Of a stretch of DNA of 64,000 nucleotides, positions 16,165-24,113 are shown in pieces. The notes under the pieces were generated by a model, which ran no database searches, was not told the origin of the DNA, and saw nothing but the letters and a program-made list of their open reading frames with translations. The translations under genes were made by a program, and so were the position numbers. Every line of letters starts with the position of its first letter. The stretch's first letter is position 1. Source of the stretch: Rivularia sp. PCC 7116 (GTDB lineage: Bacteria > Cyanobacteriota > Cyanobacteriia > Cyanobacteriales > Nostocaceae); NCBI RefSeq assembly GCF_000316665.1, contig NC_019678.1, positions 8,465,001 through 8,529,000 of the forward strand. The letters are read 5' to 3'.

Positions 16165-17256
16165 ATGCTTGTCCCATTGACACGCGAGAAGTTTGAACAA
16201 TTGATTCCCCTAATTGCAACTGGTTCGCAGTACAAATACTATTGGGGTAAATTTTCCGATTTATTACAGCGGTTATTAATATCTGTAATTATTGCGACTG
16301 TAATTTTACTTATAGAGGTAATTTTACGGCTTCCTTTAGGCCCAGTTGTATTTTGCTTCGGACTTGTAGGGGCACTTTACTGGTTATGGGGACCAGTACT
16401 ATGGGCTAGCTTGCGAAATGCTAAACTCCGCCGTTACAAATACGCTGGTTTTTTTCGCGGCAGAGTCTTGGACTGGTGGGTTACAGAAGAGTTAGTTGGC
16501 ACACAAGAAACAGTTAATAATAAAGGTGATTTAGTAATTGTAGAAAACCGAGAAAAACGAATTAACTTGGAAGTTGGAGACGAAAGCGGATTTACCGCTT
16601 TACTTAAAGCACCGTTAAAAAATTCTCACAAAATAATTCAATCCGGGCAGGTAGCAGAAATGCTGGTTATGTCCAACAATCCCGATTTAAGCAGAATCGA
16701 AGAAATAACTGATATATATATTCCCAATCGCAATTTATGGGTTAGCGATTATCCTGTTTTACGTCAAGATTTCTTTAATCAAGTAAGTCGCCGCGTTCGC
16801 GATGATAGAGAGGAAATACCTCGCAATCGTCGCCGTCGTCCACCTCAAGAAAGAAGTAGAGAAATTGATAGATATTATGACGACGAACGAGAAGCTTACC
16901 CCAGAGAAAGAAGTAGAGAAATTGACAGGTATTATGACGACGAGGGAGAACCATTACCCAGAGAAAGAAGTAGGGACGTAGACAGGTATTACGATGAAGA
17001 TGAGCGCCAACCTTACCCTAGAGAAAAAAGTAGGGACGTAGACAGGTATTACGATGAAGACGAGCGCCAACCTTACCCTAGAGAAAAAAGTAGGGACGTA
17101 GACAGGTATTACGATGAAGACGAAAGAGAACCATTACCCCGAAAAAGAAATAGGGATACTCAAAGATACTACGATGACAGCGAGCGCGAATCTTATTCCC
17201 GAAAAAGAAGTAGAGACATTGAAAGAAGACCTACTTACGATGATGATGAATGGTAG
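16165..17256 (+). CDS. Membrane protein with charged 20-residue tandem repeats
   Basis: A 363-residue protein I do not recognise by name. Residues 1-30 are soluble; two hydrophobic segments follow at about 35-57 (LLISVIIATVILLIEVIL) and 60-80. A cytoplasmic-type domain covers about 85-210 (YAGFFRGRVLDWWV, VISNNPDL-like strands). The last 140 residues are a highly charged tail of about six units of the form R-S-R-D-V-D-R-Y-Y-D-E-D-E-R-x-x-Y-P-R-E. Two of the units are nearly identical at DNA level, which points to recent duplication. The N-terminal domain looks conserved; the tail is probably disordered. Heptamer repeats run up to the start codon. Confidence 0.8.
   Translation: MLVPLTREKFEQLIPLIATGSQYKYYWGKFSDLLQRLLISVIIATVILLIEVILRLPLGPVVFCFGLVGALYWLWGPVLWASLRNAKLRRYKYAGFFRGRVLDWWVTEELVGTQETVNNKGDLVIVENREKRINLEVGDESGFTALLKAPLKNSHKIIQSGQVAEMLVMSNNPDLSRIEEITDIYIPNRNLWVSDYPVLRQDFFNQVSRRVRDDREEIPRNRRRRPPQERSREIDRYYDDEREAYPRERSREIDRYYDDEGEPLPRERSRDVDRYYDEDERQPYPREKSRDVDRYYDEDERQPYPREKSRDVDRYYDEDEREPLPRKRNRDTQRYYDDSERESYSRKRSRDIERRPTYDDDEW
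16852..17240 (+). repeat. 57-60 bp in-frame tandem repeat
   Basis: About six units encode RSR(E/D)(I/V)DRYYD(D/E) blocks. Units near 16970-17030 and 17030-17090 differ at only a few positions, while outer units have diverged, so the array has expanded from the middle. Confidence 0.85.
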
Positions 17257-17324
17257 CAGGAATTCAAAGTTAGGAATTATGAATGATAAATTTGACCTTT
17301 GAACTTCGACCTTTGAGTTCAAAT

Positions 17325-17618
17325 TTATTCCAGTAATTCAGCAAGGTCTTCTAAAGGATATTCGGGTTCCTCGGCACAAAATTCAACACAAATTCTTACC
17401 TTTCCCTTTTTCCAGCCTCTAGCGCCTAACTTTAAAATTTCACAGTTAATACCTTCATCAAACAAGGATGCTTCTGGCATCTTAAAACTCATATATTTCT
17501 GTATAACTTCTAGCAATTCTAAAACTTTAAAAGTCGAAGAAATTTCCAAATTCCCAGAATCTTCAGCACTTATAGATATAACTTCGTTACGTTCCAATCG
17601 CTCGAACTGCTTTTCCAT
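17325..17618 (-). CDS. KGK-domain protein
   Basis: A 97-residue soluble protein matching the small cyanobacterial KGK family, named for a conserved Lys-Gly-Lys. Here it is in GWKKGKVRICVEF near residue 70. The N-terminal FERLERNEVISI block and the acidic end (EEPEYPLEDLAELLE) also fit the family layout. No function is known. It converges with the repeat-tail membrane protein gene, with about 68 bases between the stops. Start: ATG at 17618; no strong ribosome site is seen. Confidence 0.75.
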   Translation of the reverse strand: MEKQFERLERNEVISISAEDSGNLEISSTFKVLELLEVIQKYMSFKMPEASLFDEGINCEILKLGARGWKKGKVRICVEFCAEEPEYPLEDLAELLE

Positions 17619-18046
17619 ACCAGTTTTTTATACTTGAATAATCTGCTTTACCAAAAACAAATGGGGATATTTCCCGTTTTTTTAATTTATGAAGGTAGAA
17701 GTCGGTAGAAGGCTATTATATATCCTCAGCAATTATTTAGTCATACCAAATTGTCCAATATTCTGAAGTGATTACATTTACCTTTATCAATACTTTGCAA
17801 TACTTTAGCTAAAGTATGAAGTTAAGATATTTAATAGTTTTCTGCAAAATGCTATCAACTATATGCAAGTTATTAAACTATCACATGACAAAAATTAATA
17901 AGTTATCTAAAATTACTAATTTATTAGCTGTTTTATACAAATAATCTTGTGTAAATATACAAACCATCACAAGGCTTAAATTCTATATTTTTATACCCCA
18001 TCATGATTGAAATAATACTTTCAGTAATTAAGGTTTAAGAATTTAG
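17619..18046. other. Divergent intergenic region, no gene seen
   Basis: These 428 AT-rich bases separate the KGK gene from the membrane protein at 18047. I see no repeat array, RNA gene or ORF with coding character. Confidence 0.45.
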
Positions 18047-18820
18047 ATGTATTTAAATTTATTTATCAGCAGCACTATCAGCATAGTAGCAGTAACACTT
18101 GTATCATTTAGCGTATTGCAATGGTTTCATATTCCTGCTGGTAACTTTCTTGATTGGGTAATTGGTGGTGCTAGTTTTTGGTGGCTTTTGGTAATTGTTA
18201 CCGTACCTTGGAATGTTCATTTCAAAGCAAAAGAAACTTTATTCGACGCAGAACAATCTATTCAAAAAGAAATTTCCGTAGATGAGAAACAATTAAAATA
18301 CGTCAAGGTTTTAGTCAAACGTTCTTTAATAATTGCGATTTCTCTACATATAATATCTACAATCGGTCTTTATGCCTTAGCCGCAACTGGTATCAGTGCT
18401 GTTGGTTATATTAGTTCCGGTGCAGCGTTATTGTTGACGGGTTTGCGTCCAGCTATTAGCGCTTACGAATATTTATACGCAAGGTTAACAACTATTGGCA
18501 AAGAGCTAAAATATCCTCGCGAAGATATTGTAGAGTTACGCCATCGTTTCAGTACTGTTGAAGAAAAATTGTTTCTCATCGAAGAAGAACTTAAACCAGA
18601 AAATCTTGACTCCTTAACAGCAAAGCAAGAAGCTAATGCAAAAGAAACTCGTCAAGAAATAGCAACTATTAAGGCAACTATAGAAGAATTGCGAGCAACC
18701 AACAAAATCGACCACGAGCGCTTATCTAGAGAATCAAAGCAGGCGATCGCCCAACTTTCTACCGACGGACAATTTTTAGAACACGTGCGTGAAATTATTC
18801 GATTTTTCAAAGCTGCGTAA
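18047..18820 (+). CDS. Membrane protein with C-terminal coiled coil
   Basis: A 257-residue protein that I do not recognise. Four hydrophobic stretches occur: about 4-26, 32-55, 88-112 and 116-135. They are followed by a long charged helix (about 165-245) rich in Glu, Lys and Ala with heptad character (VEEKLFLIEEEL, ETRQEIATIKATIEEL). Topology suggests four membrane helices with a cytoplasmic coiled-coil tail. It could anchor or assemble a complex, but nothing specifies which. The downstream region holds hairpin repeats. One HIP1 octamer lies inside the gene. Confidence 0.72.
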   Translation: MYLNLFISSTISIVAVTLVSFSVLQWFHIPAGNFLDWVIGGASFWWLLVIVTVPWNVHFKAKETLFDAEQSIQKEISVDEKQLKYVKVLVKRSLIIAISLHIISTIGLYALAATGISAVGYISSGAALLLTGLRPAISAYEYLYARLTTIGKELKYPREDIVELRHRFSTVEEKLFLIEEELKPENLDSLTAKQEANAKETRQEIATIKATIEELRATNKIDHERLSRESKQAIAQLSTDGQFLEHVREIIRFFKAA

Positions 18821-18950
18821 TCTAATAATGTAGAGAGGTAGCAATGCTACGTCTCATAATCCTACGTCTGTGTAATCTAATTTTGTTAAAAGCATCGAAA
18901 AGCATATGCTAATTATGGGAGAAGTTTAATTTTTAGAACTTCTTCCGTTG

Positions 18951-18976
18951 TAATTCCCAATCTAGATTGGGAATTA
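18951..18976. repeat. Perfect 26-bp palindrome
   Basis: TAATTCCCAATCT followed directly by AGATTGGGAATTA, with no spacer. It lies 33 bases before the start of the hydrolase-like gene at 19010. It may be an operator, a terminator for the upstream gene, or a dispersed palindrome. Confidence 0.7.
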
Positions 18977-19009
18977 ATAACAAAAATATTTGCATCAGGC
19001 TTTTTGTTA

Positions 19010-19852
19010 ATGTCTATAACAGAACACAAAATAACAGTAGATTCACTAGAATGGTTTTATCGACAAACAGAACCAGTAGGTAGAAGCGATTTACAACCAG
19101 TCCTAATGCTGCACGGCTTAGTTTCGCAAAGTTACAGTTGGCGAAATATCATGCCGGGATTAGCACAGCAAGGCAACAAGGTTGTTGCACCAGACTGGAT
19201 TGGTTCCGGATTTTCAGCTAAACCAGAAAAAAGAGATTTTGCTTATACTCCCGAAGCATATATCAAAGCTCTAGATGCTTTCGTCGAAGCATTAGAACTT
19301 GAAAGTTTTTCTTTGGTAGTTCAAGGTTTTTTAGGTTCAGTCGGCTTGCAATACGCTTTACGCAATCCTGATAAAATAGCAAGTTTAATTATACTCAACA
19401 CGCCAATTTCATCTACAGCTAAATTGCCGTGGAAAATTCAACAAATGGGTTTACCTTTAGCTGGGGAAATGATGACACAAGACCCCTTATTAGTTGACAG
19501 AACCCTAGAAGGCGGCTGCCGTTACGTAATTAAAGATAAAGATTTAGATATTTATCGCAAACCTTTTTTAAAAGCTTCTGCGACGGGAAGAAGTTTATTA
19601 GCAACAATTCGGAATTTGCAGTTAAAAGCTGCAATGGAAGAAATTGAATCTGGATTCAAAGAATGGCAAAAACCGATTTTGGTTCAATGGGGAAAAACTG
19701 ACCCTTGGTTAAATGTAGAAATGGCAGAAAAATTTGTAGGTTCAGCACCTGATGCTCAAATAGTTAGAATCAACGATGTAGGGCATTATCCACAAGAACA
19801 CCACCATGAAGCGATTTTGCAAGACATGAAGCCCTTTGTGCGAAGAAGTTGA
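19010..19852 (+). CDS. Alpha/beta-hydrolase-fold protein without the usual nucleophile
   Basis: A 280-residue protein (start ATG 19010, MSITEHKITV) of the haloalkane dehalogenase/epoxide hydrolase branch. It has the oxyanion block LMLHGLVSQSYSWRN, the VVAPDWIGSGFSAKP loop, an acid position GKTDPWL near residue 241, and the final His in NDVGHYPQEH. At the nucleophile elbow, where dehalogenases have VQDWGG and esterases G-x-S-x-G, it reads VVQGFLGSVGLQ: the nucleophile position is Gly. The pattern may be shared by other cyanobacterial members. It might be a non-hydrolytic member or use another residue (Ser is three positions on). Function unknown. Confidence 0.82.
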   Translation: MSITEHKITVDSLEWFYRQTEPVGRSDLQPVLMLHGLVSQSYSWRNIMPGLAQQGNKVVAPDWIGSGFSAKPEKRDFAYTPEAYIKALDAFVEALELESFSLVVQGFLGSVGLQYALRNPDKIASLIILNTPISSTAKLPWKIQQMGLPLAGEMMTQDPLLVDRTLEGGCRYVIKDKDLDIYRKPFLKASATGRSLLATIRNLQLKAAMEEIESGFKEWQKPILVQWGKTDPWLNVEMAEKFVGSAPDAQIVRINDVGHYPQEHHHEAILQDMKPFVRRS

Positions 19853-19907
19853 AGAGGATGGGCATGGGGGATGGGGCATTGGGCATAGGGGGCAAAGAGA
19901 TAAATAA

Positions 19908-19947
19908 CTTACCAATCACCCATTACCCATTACCCATTACCAATTAA
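19908..19947. repeat. 7-bp tandem repeats (CATTACC) next to a stop codon
   Basis: About five CATTACC/CAATTAC heptamers end one base before the stop codon of the minus-strand protease gene at 19948. Confidence 0.85.
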
Positions 19948-21165
19948 TCAAGAAAAATCTTTCATATCAGCAGTACGTAATGATATTTGCTGAATGCGAC
20001 TGCCTCTTCGGACTTTTAACTGCAAATTTTGACCTACACCGCTGTTCTCAACTATATTTAGTAACTCTTCGCCTTTAGTAATGGTTTTTCCATCGATTGC
20101 TAGAATTACATCTCCTATACGGATACCCGCCTTGGCTGCTGGAGAATTAGCTACAACTCTTCTTACCAAGATACCTTTGACTTCTGGTAATTGAATCGGA
20201 GAATTAGGATTAGCGTTGATACGTCGTGCTTGTTCGGGGGTTAAATCATCCATTGCTATGCCTATAAATGGATGAGCAACTCTTCCATTACGCTGCAATT
20301 CGCTACTGATTTGCTTGGCTTTATCGATAGGAATTGCAAAACCAATACCCATCGCATCGGCACGAATAGCAGTATTTATACCGATAACTTCGCCTCTATC
20401 GTTTAATAAAGGACCGCCAGAATTTCCGGGGTTAATGGCTGCATCGGTTTGAATAAATTCCAAACGCTTAGAAGAAATACCAACTTGAGAGCTAGGACGC
20501 TTCAAAGTACTGACAATCCCCAAAGTCACCGTATTATCGAAACCCAAAGGATTTCCCACGGCGATCGCCCAGTCTCCAACCTGGACGTTGCTGGATGAAC
20601 CCAAGGTTGCAACCGGTAAATCCCCACCAGCGTTAATCTTCACAACTGCTAAATCAGTGACTTCATCCGCACCTTGGACTTTACCTTCAAACTTACGACC
20701 ATCTTTGAGACGAACTGTTACTTTATCAGCTTTATCAACTACGTGAGCATTGGTTAAAACCAATCCGCTTTTGTCGATAATGAAACCAGAACCTAAACCG
20801 CGTAATTCTTCTGGAGGCAAGTTTCTAGGTAAATCGCCGAAAAATCTCCGAAAAAATGGGTCTTCCGTAAAAGGTTCGGGAAGACGACGGCTCACAGTGC
20901 GCTCTGTATCGATACGAACTACTGCCATCCCAACTCTATTCACCGCTGCCGTAACAAAACTACTACTACCAATAACAGCACCAGCATTTGAAGGCTTCTG
21001 TGCTACCAATTGCGATGAGTCAACCAATGCAGTCGGTGCCGGTTCTGCTTGAGAAGGTAACACTAAAAGAGTATTACCACCGAGCAAGACTCCCATAATA
21101 ATTGCTAATAAATGCGTACTTAGTTGTCTTATAGACTTAGGAAAATTTGTAAATTTCATTACCAA
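19948..21165 (-). CDS. HtrA/Deg-type serine protease with PDZ domain
   Basis: A 405-residue exported trypsin-like protease for protein quality control in the periplasm or thylakoid lumen. The N-terminus carries a signal peptide (about residues 15-41, ending SQAEPA). The catalytic triad is visible: His in LTNAHVVD, Asp in VTDLAVVKI and Ser in NPGNSGGPLL. A single PDZ domain covers about 285-390 (KGILVRRVVANSPAAKAGIRIGD). The size and single PDZ match the cyanobacterial HhoA/HhoB/HtrA group; which member it is cannot be decided. An ATG two codons in (MKFTNFPKS, 21159) is an alternative start. Confidence 0.94.
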   Translation of the reverse strand: MVMKFTNFPKSIRQLSTHLLAIIMGVLLGGNTLLVLPSQAEPAPTALVDSSQLVAQKPSNAGAVIGSSSFVTAAVNRVGMAVVRIDTERTVSRRLPEPFTEDPFFRRFFGDLPRNLPPEELRGLGSGFIIDKSGLVLTNAHVVDKADKVTVRLKDGRKFEGKVQGADEVTDLAVVKINAGGDLPVATLGSSSNVQVGDWAIAVGNPLGFDNTVTLGIVSTLKRPSSQVGISSKRLEFIQTDAAINPGNSGGPLLNDRGEVIGINTAIRADAMGIGFAIPIDKAKQISSELQRNGRVAHPFIGIAMDDLTPEQARRINANPNSPIQLPEVKGILVRRVVANSPAAKAGIRIGDVILAIDGKTITKGEELLNIVENSGVGQNLQLKVRRGSRIQQISLRTADMKDFS

Positions 21166-21495
21166 GACCGTTTTCAGCCTGATTGTTAGTTATTCTTGAC
21201 AATTTTGCGTGAAGCTACTGAAAACATTATGCTTTCAATAGTCGTAAATTTAGACGTTTTCCGTCATCTTCAAGTTTCGTTTATTTAAGCTCTAATGCTT
21301 AGTGATAGGGCGTTAAACAAACTTTAGCTGCGATTCAATTTATTAATGATATTAGCAAAAATTAGGCTTGTATTTTTTTCCCTGAGAAAGCGAATTAGCC
21401 CAATATCACCAGGGATTGAGATTGCAAATACCCCATCGGAGTGTTTGCTCTTTGCGTTAGGATTATAATTACTGCCTCCACCCCAACAACACCAC
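21166..21495. other. Divergent intergenic region
   Basis: These 330 bases lie between the HtrA-type gene and the CsoR-family gene. A minus-strand open frame (21324-21572) crosses into the repressor gene and has no coding character. No clear CsoR-type G/C-tract operator was identified. Confidence 0.45.
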
Positions 21496-21867
21496 ATGAA
21501 TGGAACATCAAAGCAAAACGAGCCGATACTGAGTGACAGTAATGATACTAAAATTTCAGAACCCAACCACAATCATACGCATTCAACCCACGATCACGTT
21601 CATAGCGAAGAGTCTTTAAGAAAGATAGTTAATCGCCTATCGCGGATAGAAGGTCATATTAGAGGAATAAAATCGATGGTGCAGCAAAATACTCCTTGTC
21701 CTGATGTTTTGTTGCAGATTGCTGCTGTTAGAGGTGCAATAGATAAGGTAGCGCGGATTGTTTTAGACGAACATCTAACGGAGTGCGTTGCTAGAGCGGC
21801 AAAAGATGGCAATATCGATGCTGAAATGGAAGAATTAAAAGCAGCTTTAGATAGATTTTTGCCTTAA
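21496..21867 (+). CDS. CsoR/FrmR-family metal-sensing repressor (InrS-like)
   Basis: A 123-residue all-helical DNA-binding repressor (DUF156). The helix-1 block VNRLSRIEGHIRGIKSM is the family hallmark. The metal-site residues are present: Cys in NTPCPDVL (helix 1-2 junction) and His and Cys in LDEHLTECV, giving the Cys-His-Cys set used by Cu(I) CsoR and Ni(II) InrS. The N-terminus is extended and His-rich (HNHTHSTHDHVHSEE), as in nickel sensor InrS of Synechocystis, which uses an N-terminal His. So a nickel or copper sensor is likely, but the metal is inferred. No metal exporter gene is adjacent; menH follows 78 bases downstream. Confidence 0.88.
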   Translation: MNGTSKQNEPILSDSNDTKISEPNHNHTHSTHDHVHSEESLRKIVNRLSRIEGHIRGIKSMVQQNTPCPDVLLQIAAVRGAIDKVARIVLDEHLTECVARAAKDGNIDAEMEELKAALDRFLP

Positions 21868-21945
21868 AAATAATTGAAGATTTAAAATTAAGCTGAATCA
21901 GTCATTCTAATGGTATCTATATTATTAATAAATTAGATAGCTTCA

Positions 21946-22749
21946 ATGAGTTTTCATAAATATATATTTCATTATCGTTTCAGTGGTAAATCGGATAAAC
22001 CGCTGATTCTTTTTTTACACGGTTTTATGGGAAATATTCACGAATTTGATGAAGCGATATCTTTATTAACAGATGAGTTTTATTGTTTAAATATCGACCT
22101 TCCGGGGCATGGGAAAACTAAAATTTTAGATGATGATTGCTATAAAATGCCGAAAATTGCCGATGCATTAATCAATTTATTAAATGAATTACAAATTGAA
22201 CGGTGTTTTTTAATTGGATATTCTATGGGTGGAAGATTAGCTTTATATTTAACATTAAAATTTCCTCAACGTTTCCATAAAATTATTTTAGAATCTGCTT
22301 CCCCCGGTTTAATCACGGATAGAGAAAGACTAGAAAGAGTTAAACGGGACGAACAGATAGCTAGAAAGTTAGCCAGAAGTGTTGAAAAAGATGATTTCAG
22401 AAAATTTTTAGATAATTGGTACAATCAGCAGATTTTTGGCAATATCAAAAATCATCCGCACTTTGAGCAGATGATAGAAAATCGCCTACAAAATAATCCT
22501 AAAAAATTAGCCAAGTCCCTGCAGTTAATGGGTACGGGAGTTCAACCATCTTTATGGGATAAGTTAAAGGAAAACAAAAAACCCATACTTTTGCTAGTAG
22601 GAGAAAACGATAGCAAGTTTGTTGAAATAAATAGAAAAATGTTTGCAGTTAATCAATTGTGTAAATTAAAAATCATTAAAAAGGCGGCTCATAACATTCA
22701 TTTAGAGAATACATTCATATTTATCGAAAATATTCGCAATTTTTTTTAA
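21946..22749 (+). CDS. menH: 2-succinyl-6-hydroxy-2,4-cyclohexadiene-1-carboxylate synthase-like hydrolase
   Basis: A 267-residue alpha/beta hydrolase whose layout fits MenH, which eliminates pyruvate during menaquinone synthesis; in cyanobacteria the pathway gives phylloquinone for photosystem I. Visible features: oxyanion block LFLHGFMGNIHEF, nucleophile Ser in IGYSMGGRLALY near residue 92, the MenH-typical ESASPGL after the nucleophile strand, Asp in GENDSKF, and His in KAAHNIHLENT. The other men genes are not in this window. A less specific hydrolase role cannot be excluded. Start: ATG at 21946. Confidence 0.8.
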   Translation: MSFHKYIFHYRFSGKSDKPLILFLHGFMGNIHEFDEAISLLTDEFYCLNIDLPGHGKTKILDDDCYKMPKIADALINLLNELQIERCFLIGYSMGGRLALYLTLKFPQRFHKIILESASPGLITDRERLERVKRDEQIARKLARSVEKDDFRKFLDNWYNQQIFGNIKNHPHFEQMIENRLQNNPKKLAKSLQLMGTGVQPSLWDKLKENKKPILLLVGENDSKFVEINRKMFAVNQLCKLKIIKKAAHNIHLENTFIFIENIRNFF

Positions 22750-22831
22750 CTGTAACAATACACGAGCAGACTTTATTTGAAAATACTGATTGCGATATAA
22801 ACAATAATCACCAAAGCTCATTGATAACAGA

Positions 22832-23518
22832 TTATTCGCTAACTTGACTCACCGCGCTTAATTCTTCTTTCAAAACCTTCCGGTAGATTCTCGGTAAACT
22901 ACTACTTATGGAATTGGTTTCTATGCCATAACCCAAACTTGTCCAAGTAGGAGAAAGTGTCTTTAAAACTTTATTTATTTTCCCTTCTCGCAACAACTGA
23001 GGAATGTTGACTCCCCATTCCTTAGAATCATTCAACCAACTATGAACCACTTGGTCTTGATATTGGGGTTCAAAACTGTAGGTAGCCCAAAACATCATCG
23101 GCATCGGCTGTTCTGGATGATAGCGTTTGGCAATATTAAACCAAGTAGTATTAATAACCTGATATCTTCCGGCTGCTGTAGAACAATTTCCCTTGTTCGG
23201 TCCAATGGGAATTGTGACGCATTTTTCCGGATGGCGACTTAAATCGCTAACGTGTTCCCCACCATACAAAATTGAGTAGGGACGCTTACTATTAGCTTCA
23301 CTTGCGGAAATAGTTCTCATCAAAGCCCGTATATAAGGGTCTCCTCCCTCCATAATTAGAGGTGGCTGTCTTTTTTGAAATACCGGATCGCTATTCGGCT
23401 CAAGGCTGCCGTGAATATACCACTGAAACATACAGACAAAGGCAAGAAGGGCGGCTACAGGTCCGATAATTTTTTCAATGCCTTTGAAATGAAAACCTTT
23501 AAGAGTTTGACTCATCAA
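22832..23518 (-). CDS. Membrane-anchored lambda-endolysin-like lytic transglycosylase (GH104)
   Basis: A 228-residue protein with a single N-terminal hydrophobic segment (about 15-35, IGPVAALLAFVCMFQW), then a domain resembling the endolysin R of phage lambda. Shared pattern: a Glu in RTISASEANS near residue 71 (the lambda catalytic Glu lies in WSEGT), YGGEHVSDLSRHPEK, and the STAAGRYQVI block. The lambda enzyme cleaves the MurNAc-GlcNAc bond without water. Anchoring to the inner membrane suggests a host cell-wall role, but domestication from a phage is equally possible. No holin or spanin gene is adjacent. Downstream of it on the same strand is menH in the opposite direction. Confidence 0.85.
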   Translation of the reverse strand: MMSQTLKGFHFKGIEKIIGPVAALLAFVCMFQWYIHGSLEPNSDPVFQKRQPPLIMEGGDPYIRALMRTISASEANSKRPYSILYGGEHVSDLSRHPEKCVTIPIGPNKGNCSTAAGRYQVINTTWFNIAKRYHPEQPMPMMFWATYSFEPQYQDQVVHSWLNDSKEWGVNIPQLLREGKINKVLKTLSPTWTSLGYGIETNSISSSLPRIYRKVLKEELSAVSQVSE

Positions 23519-23728
23519 TATTAATTAAAATAGCCACGTAATAGATAACAACAAAAATAGATAGAACTATTCCGGCAAAGTAAAATTTTAATTAAACCGG
23601 ATTGTCGAACAAGTTTAATTCTAGCAACGATTATTTTTAAGCGACTAAGGAAAGAGCGGGGAGATGGGGATAAGTAGTTAAATATAATTAATTACACAGA
23701 AGTTTTCAAATTTGTTTCACAACGCTTA

Positions 23729-23993
23729 GATCCCCCCTAACCCCCCTTGAGAAGGGGGGAATTGCAATTAAAGTCTCTCTTTTACTCCCACTCCGCTTAT
23801 TAGATTATCTAAAATTGTAGGTTGGGTTGAGGAACGAAACCCAACACCAGCGTTGGGTTATGTCCTATCGGACACGCTTCGCTAACACGACCTTCAACCC
23901 AACCTACGTCATAGGAAATCTTCTACCAGGAAGGGAGTAATGGGGGGATTGCAATTAAAGTCTCTCTAAAGAAGGGGGATTTAGGGGGATCTT
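23729..23993. repeat. Composite repeat element with GATCCCCC ends
   Basis: The left end GATCCCCCCTAACCCCCCTT and the right end AAGGGGGATTTAGGGGGATC are inverted. Inside, GATTGCAATTAAAGTCTCTCT appears twice as direct repeats (23759-23780 and 23948-23968), flanking the element at 23817-23907. This suggests a small non-autonomous element rearranged by a second one. A related fragment is at about 52254-52322. Confidence 0.6.
23817..23907. repeat. MITE-like element with GTAGGTTGGGTTGA ends
   Basis: A 91-bp element with 14-bp terminal inverted repeats, GTAGGTTGGGTTGA and TCAACCCAACCTAC. Its interior carries the dispersed TGTCCTATCGGACA sequence in reverse relative to 12352-12381. A second copy lies at 59960-60068. 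It has no coding capacity. Such elements are common between cyanobacterial genes. Confidence 0.8.
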
Positions 23994-24078
23994 ACGAAAT
24001 GTGTGTACACCGTATGGGTAAGGATCTTGACTTGCTACTTCTAACCTTTTCCAACGCCCAATGCCCCATTTCCAATGC

Positions 24079-24113
24079 CAATTACCAATTACCCATTACC
24101 AATTACCAAATTA
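24079..24113. repeat. 7-bp tandem repeats overlapping a stop codon
   Basis: About five CAATTAC/CCATTAC heptamers end in CCAAATTA; the final TTA (24111-24113) is the TAA stop of the minus-strand SDR gene. Confidence 0.85.

Larger units (their letters stand above)
23519..24110. other. 592-base gene-free, repeat-dense region
   Basis: Between the transglycosylase and the SDR gene lie a likely composite repeat element (23729-23993), an inserted inverted-repeat element (23817-23907), and heptamer repeats (24079-24113). No ORF with coding character was seen. Confidence 0.7.

Noticed and set aside
21324-21572. 82-codon minus-strand frame
   Set aside because: Overlaps the start of the clear CsoR-family gene; composition is not protein-like.
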